A stretch of DNA of 64,000 nucleotides from positions 2,852,001-2,916,000 of the forward strand of contig NZ_WKJQ01000001.1 of assembly GCF_009674625.1 (NCBI RefSeq), given 5' to 3'. This DNA is from Haloferax marinum. GTDB taxonomy: Archaea > Halobacteriota > Halobacteria > Halobacteriales > Haloferacaceae. Below, piece by piece: positions 17,205 through 24,692 of the stretch. Positions within the stretch are counted from its first letter, which is position 1. Each line of letters begins with the position of its first letter. Position numbers and translations under genes: made by a program. Below the pieces are notes generated by a model. The model ran no database searches. It was not told where the DNA came from and worked only from the letters and a program-made list of their open reading frames with translations.

Positions 17205-18143
17205 ATGGACGGGGATGCTGGAGTGTCGTTGCCGGAGGGCCTCCAAGAGTGGGTCGACGAACGTGCCGAAGCACAGGACGTCGACTCGGTGACGATACTC
17301 GCGCGAGCGATCAACACGTATCGCCTCGCAGTGACCGATACGGGGACGTCTCTCGACGAAATCGAGTCGGTGTCGGACCGGCTCGACAGTGTCGAGGGGC
17401 GCGTCGATGGGCTCGAAGGAACTGTCCAAGAGAAGATAGACGACGTTCGGATGCGAGTCGTCCAGGTAAAACGGGAGACCGACGGGAAGGCACCCCGAGA
17501 CCACGACCATCCGGACCTGCGTGAGGGGCTGGACCGAGCAACTGCTGATATCGAAACGCTCCGCGACCAACTCACCGAGGTCGAATCGCGCGTCGACGCG
17601 GGGTTCGACAACTACGAAGAGATACTCACGTATCTGGACGAGACGACCACAGACCTCGACGAACACCTCGGCGTCGTCGCACAGTCACTGTTGAATCTCC
17701 GGTCACGCGCTGCCGATATCGAGGCGGCGGAACTGGAGCGGAAAGCGCTCGGGGACCTCTTGCGCCTCGCGAACGACACGGGCGAACGGAAGGCACTGTG
17801 TGACGACTGTGGCGAGACGGTCCACTTGGACCTGCTCACAGAGCCTCGGTGTCCAGCGTGCCGGTCGGCGTTCGAAGACCTGTCTCCGTCGAAAGGGTTC
17901 TTCGGGTCTGCGACGCTCCACACCGGCAACCCACCTGCGCTGGAAGCAGCAACAACAGAGAGAGACGACGTATCGGCACTCTTCGAAGAAAGAGACACCG
18001 CGGAGCTAGAGTCCGAGGCTGAAGACGCGGAGGGTGACGTCGGTAACACCATCGAATCGGACTCAGACACCGACTCCGCCGTCCACCACGAAGACCAAGC
18101 GACGCACGAGGCGACAACGGGGAGCAAAAACGACGATGACTGA
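17205..18143 (+). CDS. Coiled-coil protein with C-terminal zinc ribbon and acidic tail
   Basis: 312 residues from the ATG at 17205; a GTG two codons upstream is also possible. An N-terminal ~45-residue segment (LPEGLQEWVDERAEAQDVDS) looks like a small ribbon-helix-helix or dimerisation unit. Next comes a ~150-residue helical, heptad-like region rich in Glu, Leu and Arg. A zinc ribbon follows (CDDCG then CPAC, about residues 196-222), and finally a ~90-residue Glu/Asp/Ser/Thr-rich tail. A TATA-like ttcttaaac (17171-17179) supports leaderless transcription. It overlaps the next gene by 8 bases. I do not recognise a named family; the domain order suggests a DNA- or partner-binding scaffold. Confidence 0.8.
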   Translation: MDGDAGVSLPEGLQEWVDERAEAQDVDSVTILARAINTYRLAVTDTGTSLDEIESVSDRLDSVEGRVDGLEGTVQEKIDDVRMRVVQVKRETDGKAPRDHDHPDLREGLDRATADIETLRDQLTEVESRVDAGFDNYEEILTYLDETTTDLDEHLGVVAQSLLNLRSRAADIEAAELERKALGDLLRLANDTGERKALCDDCGETVHLDLLTEPRCPACRSAFEDLSPSKGFFGSATLHTGNPPALEAATTERDDVSALFEERDTAELESEAEDAEGDVGNTIESDSDTDSAVHHEDQATHEATTGSKNDDD

Positions 18144-18627
18144 CGAAACGACCGACGACACGTCGGGAGACGACACACCGACTGAAGCACCACCGACCGA
18201 ACAAACCCAAAGCGACGGCAGTGCAGACGCCGGTCGGGAGAACGAAGACACCGCGCCGCTGTCAGACCTCGCAGCGCGTGTTTCGGCACGACGGTCCCGT
18301 TCCGAACCCGACTCTGCCGACCGCGAGGAGTTGTTCGAGGAGGTCTCTGTCTCGGAACTGGCTGACGACGACGTGTGGACGGCCCTTGTCGAAACAGAGG
18401 GAGACGGTGACGAAGACGTTGGCGTCGGTACCGAGGCAGAACCCGTGGACGAAGCAGAGGGGCTTTCTGACTACATCGTCCCCAAAGCCGAGTTCTGCCA
18501 CCGCTGTGAGTACTTCGGTGCCCCTCCGACCCTCGGGTGTGGTCACGACGGAACTGCAATCGTCGAAGTCGTCGATTCCGACCACTTCCGCGTCCGAAAC
18601 TGTCCGATGGTCGAAGACGACGACTGA
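18136..18627 (+). CDS. Acidic small protein with C-terminal Cys/His cluster
   Basis: 163 residues, starting at the ATG inside the last codons of the coiled-coil gene (8-base overlap). The first ~115 residues are low-complexity and acidic. The last ~45 form a compact cluster, FCHRCEYF...GCGH...NCPM, with enough Cys/His to bind one zinc. No family name is recognised. Strict overlap with the upstream gene implies a joint function. Both proteins end up with one predicted zinc site and a long disordered acidic segment. Confidence 0.8.
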   Translation: MTDETTDDTSGDDTPTEAPPTEQTQSDGSADAGRENEDTAPLSDLAARVSARRSRSEPDSADREELFEEVSVSELADDDVWTALVETEGDGDEDVGVGTEAEPVDEAEGLSDYIVPKAEFCHRCEYFGAPPTLGCGHDGTAIVEVVDSDHFRVRNCPMVEDDD

Positions 18628-18694
18628 GTTTTCTCGTCTCCCGTTCGGGGTGTGGAGTGACAGATTCTTGGTGCCGCGCCCGTTACCGCCGAGT

Positions 18695-19024
18695 ATGCAA
18701 TTCTGCGACGAGTGCGGGTCGATGATGGTCTCACAGGACGGGGAGATGACCTGTACGAACGACGACTGTGGCGCGACCACCGAGCGCGACGAAGAACTGG
18801 CCAAGCAGTTCGTCTCGACCGAAGCACAGTCGAATGACGAACTCATCGAGACAGAAGAGGGTGCGGAGTTCGAGGGTAAGCCCACCGCCAAAGACGTTCA
18901 CTGCGACGAGTGTGGGCACACAGTCGCGTGGTACACCATCAAACAGACGGCGTCTGCGGACGAACCGCCGACGCGCTTTTTCAAGTGCAAAGAGTGCGGC
19001 TATCGGTGGCGAGAGTACAACTGA
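18695..19024 (+). CDS. tfs: Transcription factor S (RNA polymerase transcript-cleavage factor)
   Basis: 109 residues, the normal size of archaeal TFS. The N-terminal zinc ribbon is CDECG (residue 4) to CTNDDCG. The C-terminal TFIIS-type ribbon is CDECG to CKECG and carries the loop QTASADEPPTRFFKC, whose Asp-Glu pair inserts into the RNA polymerase secondary channel to stimulate cleavage of backtracked RNA. The ATG at 18695 gives the canonical start; the long upstream frame is a shadow of the previous gene. It follows the acidic Cys-rich gene by 67 bases on the same strand. Confidence 0.95.
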   Translation: MQFCDECGSMMVSQDGEMTCTNDDCGATTERDEELAKQFVSTEAQSNDELIETEEGAEFEGKPTAKDVHCDECGHTVAWYTIKQTASADEPPTRFFKCKECGYRWREYN

Positions 19025-19115
19025 GATTCCATCTCGGTTCCCCAACCGGGTCGCAGAGTCTGTCCAGCGTCTCCGACGCTCCGCTCGGACCACGATACAC
19101 GCCCAAAAATCCGAA

Positions 19116-19274
19116 TCACGCAGGAACCGTCGTATCCGTTCCCGCGGCCTCGATTGCCTTTTTCTCGCGCTGCACTTCGAGTGCTCGACGGTGAGCGAGT
19201 CGAATTACCTCCTGCCACGGGAGGGCAACGACCATCTCGTCGCCGCGCAGTTCATTCGTCGTGGTTTCGGTCAT
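19116..19274 (-). CDS. Small conserved-looking hypothetical protein
   Basis: 52 residues from the ATG at 19274 (MTETTTNELRGDEMVVALPW). The start is favoured over 19340 because an AT-rich TATA-like element (aatatacgtat on the minus strand, 19286-19297) lies about 20 bases upstream. The sequence is a plausible single amphipathic helix with charged ends (VIRLAHRRALEVQREKKAIE). No cysteines and no membrane segment. It converges on tfs. Function unknown. Confidence 0.6.
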   Translation of the reverse strand: MTETTTNELRGDEMVVALPWQEVIRLAHRRALEVQREKKAIEAAGTDTTVPA

Positions 19275-19566
19275 CTTTCCCCACCATACGTATATTCGCG
19301 TGTCAGCGAGATAGTCGTTTTTCGCTGTCTCGAAGACCATCCTGACAACGAGGAATTACTAGCCTATTGTCATTAGTAGTTGACATTCTGTATTCTCGCG
19401 AGGATATATCGAGTGAAACCTGTCATACCGCAGTTCAGATTGGTGGAAAACCGACAGACGTGGCCACATTCTCTCGATTCTGGAACCATAGCGAACCATA
19501 CGTATAGATAAGACATAGAGAATCTCAGAGCAGTACAGGGAGACGCCTGCTCGAGTAAGATTGTCC

Positions 19567-19845
19567 ATGAACACAGCAACTTTCCCCTCCAAACCAGACG
19601 TAGAGAGACGATTGCGGCCTGGCCGAGACGTACTGACCAAGACCATCGTCGACTTAGCGATGGAACTCGACGTCGACCCGAGAGCACAGTCCAAACGGCT
19701 TCAGGACGTGATAGACCTCGATGCCTTGTACGCGCTCGTGAAAGACCCAGACGAACCAGAAACCGATATCCAGGTGTCGTTCAGAATCTGGGATATCACG
19801 TACGTCGTGACGCCAACGTCGGTGGCGGCGACGAAACTGCATTGA
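19567..19845 (+). CDS. HalOD1 output-domain protein
   Basis: 92 residues from the ATG at 19567. The core has the haloarchaeal output-domain (HalOD1) pattern: an LTKTIVDLAMELDVDPR helix, then a DVIDLDALYALV segment, then a beta-strand pair (IQVSFRIWDITYVVTPTSV). HalOD1 domains are found alone or at the ends of haloarchaeal response regulators and are thought to pass signals to transcription, by an unknown mechanism. The upstream region is AT-rich; no sensor or receiver gene is adjacent. Confidence 0.85.
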   Translation: MNTATFPSKPDVERRLRPGRDVLTKTIVDLAMELDVDPRAQSKRLQDVIDLDALYALVKDPDEPETDIQVSFRIWDITYVVTPTSVAATKLH

Positions 19846-19923
19846 AGCGGGCGTTCGAAATCGGGCGACTGGACCGAGGCATCGACACCGAACGGTACCG
19901 GACTGGTCACCGCGTCGGCGAGA

Positions 19924-21081
19924 TTACTGCGTCATCGATTCTTGACTGGCCGCACAGTTGTTCGGCCCGAGTTCGAGTTGGAAGGCGACGTAGTTCGGCG
20001 TGTCGACCTGGCCGAGGTTGGTCTGGATAATCTGTTCGTGGTTCGAGGGACGCGGTGGGACGTCGGCGGTGATGTACTCGACGAACTCCGCTTCGGGCAT
20101 CGAAAGGGCGTCCATCTTCGACTTCAACTCTTCGAGCGTCGCGGTGTACGACCCGTCGTTTGCCGGGACGGCACTGTCGCTGTAGTGGGCCGGGGCGACG
20201 ACAGTCTCGTCGCCGAGCGTGAGGATGCGATTTTGGAGCGAGTCGTAGAGGGTTGCGGCCATGTCGGACGCACCGTCGTCGCCGTCTTCGAGGTCCGGGC
20301 GAGCGACGCTCTCGGTGAAGAGCCCGTCACCGCTGAGGAGGACGGCATCGTCGACGAGGAACGACGTCATACCGGAGGTGTGGCCAGGTGTGTGGACGAC
20401 GTCGATACTGCTGTTGCCGACCGAAATCACGTCGCCGTGGGCGACAGTTTCGTACGCGACGTCGTAGTCGATTCCGCGGGCGACGGCCGGGTCAGGGACG
20501 ACGACGTCGGCCGACGAGCGCGTCGCAAACGCTCTGACCCCGCTGATGTGGTCGGCGTGGACGTGGGTGTCGACGGCGGTGGTTATCTCTGCACCGTACT
20601 CGCGGGCGACTTCGATGTAGTTGTCGACGAACGCGAGAAGCGGGTCCACGACGACTGCCTCGTCGTCCGACAGAACCATGTAGGCGAGACATCCACTCGA
20701 GGGGCGACTGAACTGGAGAACCGTCGCATCTGTGTCCGTCTCGAGTTCTTGGTAGACGTAGAGGTTCGCCCACCCGTTCATCCCGTACTGGAGGTTCTTA
20801 GCGTCGATACCCGACTGCTGGAGCAACTGAACCGCCATCTGACTCGTCTGACCGGATGCACAGACCGCGACGACCTCACCGTTCGATGCACCGTTGAGAA
20901 GCTTCGTGGGGTCGACCGTCTGCAGTTGCATCAACGGCACGTTTACGGCTTCGACGTTGTCACCGTCGATGTGCCACTCGTCGAAATCGTGGGGGCCGCG
21001 CACGTCCACGATCGTGACGTCAGCACCGCTGTCGATGGTCTCTTTCAGTTCCTGTGGCTGGATACTTGGGATGGTCGCCAT
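19924..21081 (-). CDS. Rhodanese plus metallo-beta-lactamase-fold (persulfide dioxygenase-like) fusion
   Basis: 385 residues with two domains. Residues about 5-110 are a rhodanese domain with the sulfur-accepting Cys74 in VCASGQTSQ. Residues about 120-350 are a metallo-beta-lactamase fold with the THVHADH metal motif (His173, His175, Asp177, His178), then HTPGHT and a later His in APAHYSDS. ETHE1-type persulfide dioxygenases have this metal site and are sometimes fused to rhodanese, oxidising glutathione- or thiol-persulfide to sulfite. In haloarchaea gamma-glutamylcysteine or another thiol would be the carrier (inference). The rhodanese domain is N-terminal here, the reverse of many bacterial fusions. 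Confidence 0.9.
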   Translation of the reverse strand: MATIPSIQPQELKETIDSGADVTIVDVRGPHDFDEWHIDGDNVEAVNVPLMQLQTVDPTKLLNGASNGEVVAVCASGQTSQMAVQLLQQSGIDAKNLQYGMNGWANLYVYQELETDTDATVLQFSRPSSGCLAYMVLSDDEAVVVDPLLAFVDNYIEVAREYGAEITTAVDTHVHADHISGVRAFATRSSADVVVPDPAVARGIDYDVAYETVAHGDVISVGNSSIDVVHTPGHTSGMTSFLVDDAVLLSGDGLFTESVARPDLEDGDDGASDMAATLYDSLQNRILTLGDETVVAPAHYSDSAVPANDGSYTATLEELKSKMDALSMPEAEFVEYITADVPPRPSNHEQIIQTNLGQVDTPNYVAFQLELGPNNCAASQESMTQ

Positions 21082-21435
21082 TGTGTCGTATCCTCAGATG
21101 TGGTTCGACCGACTATAAGAGTTGCCTTAGTATTGGGGGTGTAAAGCAATACATTGGTGTTCGGACGTTGGGGCATGGGCGACTGTGAGATAGCTCTCGG
21201 GTCACAAAATCCCACTTTTCGAGGCTCAATTCCCAACTCTGGTAGATTTCGGGGATCCCAGACCATCAGTGAACCGGGCTATCGACTCCACTCACCGCCG
21301 AGTATCTTGTTCAAAAGCCACAATCTTCTCTGGCAGACGGACTGCGTACGAGCCCTCGAACAGAGCGTGAGCAAACTGACGTGTGTCGTCTCGGGCGACA
21401 CACTGAAAACCGAACTGCCAACGCCTGCAGCCGAA
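21082..21435. other. Gene-free stretch upstream of the rhodanese/MBL gene
   Basis: 354 bases between the start of the rhodanese/MBL gene (minus strand) and the stop of the alpha/beta hydrolase gene (minus strand). A plus-strand frame runs through it into the antisense of the hydrolase gene, but its translation is not haloarchaeal in composition. I see no tRNA, repeat or terminator worth naming; an AT-rich patch at 21110-21150 probably holds the promoter of the leftward gene. Confidence 0.45.
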
Positions 21436-22044
21436 TTACTCGACTGGAGAGAGATTCGGAACGAGGAACTCAGTCACTGCGGCGGCGACTTTCTCGGTCT
21501 GACCGACGAAGAAGTGGTCTGCAGCGAATTCGACGGTCGATTGGTGATACTCGGTTGCGCAACCGACGACGGGTCGCCAGTCTGCGATGTCGTCGCGCGT
21601 GCCGTAGACGACCTGTACCGGCACGTGAATCTGGTCGAACACATCGGTCACGTCGAGGTCGGCGGCGAGACGTGCTGCGGGGCCGAGAGCAGACACTGCG
21701 TCGATATCGACGCCGTCAGCGGCCGTGAGCAGTGCCATCGCGCCACCGAAACTGAATCCGAACAGTCCGACGTGGTCGTATCGTTCGTTCGCCCACGCGA
21801 CTGCGTTTCGGGTGTCGACGCGCTCGCCGTACCCCTCGTCCCACTCCCCGTAGTCGAACCGGAGGCAATCGATACCGTTCGCACGGACCGCGTCGCTCAC
21901 TGCCGAGAGGCGAGCGTCCCCGCGGTGTCCGCCGTGTTGGGGATGTGGTGGACACGCGACGACGACAGCGTCCGTGGCGTCGTCGGACTCGTCGAGTGTC
22001 GCCCGTACGTCTCGGCCACCTGGAACGAGAATCGTATCGGTCAT
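21436..22044 (-). CDS. Alpha/beta hydrolase
   Basis: 202 residues, a compact alpha/beta hydrolase. The nucleophile elbow GFSFGG places the catalytic Ser at 98, an Asp is in YGTRDDIADW near 148, and the His in FAADHFF near 178. The CPPHPQHGG stretch near residue 31 gives the oxyanion-loop region, as in dienelactone-hydrolase-like and DUF-type 'alpha/beta' esterases. It is cytosolic, with no signal peptide. Transcribed divergently from pspA, apparently from a shared TATA element 27 bases upstream. Substrate unknown. Confidence 0.88.
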   Translation of the reverse strand: MTDTILVPGGRDVRATLDESDDATDAVVVACPPHPQHGGHRGDARLSAVSDAVRANGIDCLRFDYGEWDEGYGERVDTRNAVAWANERYDHVGLFGFSFGGAMALLTAADGVDIDAVSALGPAARLAADLDVTDVFDQIHVPVQVVYGTRDDIADWRPVVGCATEYHQSTVEFAADHFFVGQTEKVAAAVTEFLVPNLSPVE

Positions 22045-22047
22045 ATC

Positions 22048-22074
22048 AACCTCTTACGCTGGTGAGGTTTTAAG
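22048..22074. promoter_or_regulatory. Shared divergent TATA element with an inverted repeat (hydrolase / pspA)
   Basis: TTTTAAG at 22068-22074 lies 27 bases from the hydrolase start (22044) and 28 from the pspA start (22099), so it can serve as the TATA box of both leaderless genes: TTTTAA is near-symmetric. Next to it, AACCTC (22048-22053) and GAGGTT (22064-22069) form a 6-bp inverted repeat around 10 bases, positioned as an operator over the hydrolase initiation region. Confidence 0.55.
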
Positions 22075-22098
22075 CCGAGCGTCGCGTACTTAGTGGGT

Positions 22099-22920
22099 AT
22101 GGGAATTCTCTCTCGCGCCTCGTACGTCATCCGCTCGAAAATAAATGCCCTCCTCAACCGCGCAGAGGACCCAACGGAGACGCTCGACTACTCCTACGAG
22201 AAGATGCGCGACGAACTCCAGCAGGTCAAACAGGGCATCGCGGACCTCACGACACAGAAGAAGCGACTGGAGATTCAGAAGCGACGTCTCGAAGAGAACG
22301 TCGAGAAGCACAACGACCAAGCGCGCCAAGCCGTCCAGCAGGACCGTGAAGACCTGGCGCGAAAGGCCCTCGAAAAGAAGCAGGCCAAGATGAACCAAAT
22401 CGAGGAGCTCGACAGCCAAATCGCGCGCCTGCAGGATACACAGGACACCCTCGTCCAGAAGAAAGACGAACTCCAGAGCCGTATCGAGGAGTTCCGCACG
22501 AAGAAGGAGACGATGAAGGCACGCTACGAGGCGGCCGAAGCGTCGAGTCGCGTCTCCGAGGCGATGTCCGGCGTCGGCGACGAGATGGCCGACGTGGGTC
22601 GCGCGCTCGAACGTGCCGAAGAACGCACCGACGAGATGGAAGCCCGCTCGGCGGCGATGGACGAACTCATGGAGTCTGGCGCGCTCGACGACGTGCTGTC
22701 GGACAAGGACTCTATCGAGCGTGAACTCGAAGCGGGCCGCACCAACGCGGAAGTCGATGCCGAACTGGAGACACTGAAAGCCGAGATGGGCAAGTCCTCC
22801 GCGCCGGCCGAAGAAGAAGCGGCCGACGCCGAGGTCGACGTCGACGTCGAAGAGGAAGTCGTCGACGAAGAGGTCGAAGCCGAACTCGAAGAACTGAAGA
22901 ACGACGAAGAGTCGTCCTGA
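22099..22920 (+). CDS. pspA: PspA/IM30-family membrane-stress protein
   Basis: 273 residues. It begins with an amphipathic helix (GILSRASYVIRSKINALL), then a ~180-residue helical hairpin rich in Lys, Gln, Glu and Arg, as in PspA, Vipp1 and other ESCRT-III-superfamily proteins that coat and repair membranes. The C-terminal ~45 residues are an acidic Asp/Glu/Val tail typical of haloarchaeal versions. The ATG at 22099 was chosen over a GTG 6 bases upstream by distance to the TATA element. A hairpin and T tract follow the stop. Haloarchaeal PspA homologues respond to salt stress in other species (family knowledge). Confidence 0.93.
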   Translation: MGILSRASYVIRSKINALLNRAEDPTETLDYSYEKMRDELQQVKQGIADLTTQKKRLEIQKRRLEENVEKHNDQARQAVQQDREDLARKALEKKQAKMNQIEELDSQIARLQDTQDTLVQKKDELQSRIEEFRTKKETMKARYEAAEASSRVSEAMSGVGDEMADVGRALERAEERTDEMEARSAAMDELMESGALDDVLSDKDSIERELEAGRTNAEVDAELETLKAEMGKSSAPAEEEAADAEVDVDVEEEVVDEEVEAELEELKNDEESS

Positions 22921-22922
22921 GG

Positions 22923-22953
22923 CTCACACTCACGGTGTGAGACGCACGTTTTG
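22923..22953 (+). terminator. Hairpin with T tract after pspA
   Basis: CTCACAC (22923-22929) pairs with GTGTGAG (22935-22941) around a 5-base loop, starting 2 bases after the pspA stop; gtttt follows at 22949-22953. The arrangement resembles an intrinsic terminator on the plus strand. The short T tract makes it modest evidence in an archaeon. Confidence 0.5.
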
Positions 22954-23050
22954 GGGTGAATATCCCCGGTGTAAGTCTATCGTTGCTTCGTTGCTTCGTT
23001 TTCACTAACTCGCCCGACTAGTCCAGAAAAACACGTGCTGTTCGTTCCGT

Positions 23051-23458
23051 TCAGGCTTGTGCCGACGAACCTCCGAGGAAGGCTTTCGTCAGGATGGACA
23101 AGCCGAACAGAACCACGACCAGTGGCCACGTCAACGTGAAGCCAGCGAAGCCACCGAGACCGATGAGTAAGAAAATCGCGGTCCAGAAGTAATCGTCAGT
23201 CGTTGGGTTTGGGTAGTCCGGAGAAGAGAGACGAACCGCTCCGAGCAAGAGCGCGTACGCCCCGACTCCAACGAACAGCCAACTCCAGATGTCCCCCTGC
23301 GCGATTTGTGGGAGCACTCCCAGATTATCGGCCGCAAGGAGGACGCCGACTATGACGACGACACCGCCCCAGAAGAGAGCATCAAACTGCTTTTTCACGG
23401 AGCTCACTTGGGAGTCGTCTTGCTGGTACAGTTCCTCAGTTCCGGCTTGGGTTTGCAT
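23051..23458 (-). CDS. Small four-TM membrane protein
   Basis: 135 residues from the ATG at 23458. After a ~25-residue soluble N-terminus come four hydrophobic segments: about residues 27-47 (ALFWGGVVVIVGVLL), 58-78, 91-110 and 113-130. The layout resembles the LiaF/DUF5668-type or 'LiaI-LiaF-like transmembrane region' proteins often found near PspA, though I cannot confirm the family. A Shine-Dalgarno-like gaggtga lies just before the ATG, so this mRNA probably has a leader. Convergent with pspA; a link to membrane stress is suggestive only. Confidence 0.75.
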   Translation of the reverse strand: MQTQAGTEELYQQDDSQVSSVKKQFDALFWGGVVVIVGVLLAADNLGVLPQIAQGDIWSWLFVGVGAYALLLGAVRLSSPDYPNPTTDDYFWTAIFLLIGLGGFAGFTLTWPLVVVLFGLSILTKAFLGGSSAQA

Positions 23459-23654
23459 TTCACTCACCTCGTTGGTGTTTTGGTCCACACGCCACGCAGT
23501 GGACGCTCCGAGACGCGCAGACACCGCATGATAACATATGTCACAGACCAACATATCGATATCAGTTCGTTTCTGAGATGCGAGAAAAATACAGGACAAA
23601 TTACTGTCCGGGGGTCGGACACGTGAACGGTTGATTCGGCCGGGTGAACGGCTG

Positions 23655-24692
23655 TTACTTCTTCTGTGCGCCGGTCCCGGCCCGGTCGAGGGCCTCGAGG
23701 TCGATTGCACCGTTCGGCATCGGGACGCCCTCGTAGGGGTCGTCGGCGAGGAGGAGCGACCCGTCGAGGTCCGCGTAGTCGAGAAGCGGTGCGAGATGAC
23801 ACCCAGCGGCGATAGCGGCGTTCGTCTCTATCATGCACCCGAGCATGACTTCGAGGCCGTGGGCACGCGCCGTGTGAATCATGCGTTTGGCTTCGGTGAG
23901 ACTGCCGCACTTCATCAGTTTCAGATTCGCGATATCGACGCGGTCTGCTATCTTCGGGATGTCGTCGACGGTGATACAGGACTCGTCGGCCGCGATGGGG
24001 AGCGCCGAGTGGTCGTAGACGTACTTCAGGCCCTCGTAGTCCTCGGCGGGGACGGGTTGTTCGACGAACTCGACACCGTAGTCAGCGAGGAACTTGCTCA
24101 TCTTCACGGCCTCACGGGGCGTCCACGCCTCGTTGGCGTCGACGCGGATGGTGACGCCGGGTGCTTCGTCGCGGACCGCCTCGATTATCGCTTTGTCGCG
24201 CCCAGTTCCGACCTTCACTTTGAGGATATCGTAGCCGGCCTCGTATGCGTCTGCGGTCTTCTCGCGCATCGTCTCGAGGTCGTCGAGACCGATGGTGAAC
24301 GACGACGACGGTGTCCGTTCGGGGTCGAGCCCCCAGAGTTTGTAGAGCGGGACGCCGAGTCGCTTTGCCGCGAGGTCGTGGAGGGCGATGCTCACGGCGG
24401 TTCGAGCGGCCGGGTTGCGCCGGACCGTCTCGGCCAGTTGGCGTTCGATGCGGTCTATCGCGTGCGGGTCTCCGACTCGTTCGACGACGTCGAGTAGCTT
24501 CGGGAGGACCGCTTCGACGGTGTCTGCGGTCTCACCGTAGTGTACCGACGGTGCGGCCGCACCCACGCCCGTCATTCCACCTTCGTCCTCGATTCGGACG
24601 ACGACGTTTTCTGCCTCTGTCTGCGTCCCACGGGAGATTCCGAAGGGGTCTGCCAGTTGCATCGAGATTCGCTCGAACTCTGTCGAGAGCAT
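23655..24692 (-). CDS. Dipeptide epimerase (enolase superfamily), DgcA-like
   Basis: 345 residues with the two-domain enolase-superfamily layout. The catalytic Lys pair is in LKVKVG (Lys158, Lys160), metal ligands are Asp185 (RVDANEAW), Glu211 (VEQPVP) and Asp236 (AADES), and the second catalytic Lys258 is in NLKLMK. An aspartate in DLDGSLLL completes the dipeptide-epimerase pattern. Known members epimerise L-Ala-D/L-Glu or, in the bacterial DgcA case, N-acetyl-glutamate. It follows the DUF1611 gene with no gap, and this pairing recalls the DgcN-DgcA D-glutamate pathway. Whether the archaeal pair does this is inference. Confidence 0.92.
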   Translation of the reverse strand: MLSTEFERISMQLADPFGISRGTQTEAENVVVRIEDEGGMTGVGAAAPSVHYGETADTVEAVLPKLLDVVERVGDPHAIDRIERQLAETVRRNPAARTAVSIALHDLAAKRLGVPLYKLWGLDPERTPSSSFTIGLDDLETMREKTADAYEAGYDILKVKVGTGRDKAIIEAVRDEAPGVTIRVDANEAWTPREAVKMSKFLADYGVEFVEQPVPAEDYEGLKYVYDHSALPIAADESCITVDDIPKIADRVDIANLKLMKCGSLTEAKRMIHTARAHGLEVMLGCMIETNAAIAAGCHLAPLLDYADLDGSLLLADDPYEGVPMPNGAIDLEALDRAGTGAQKK

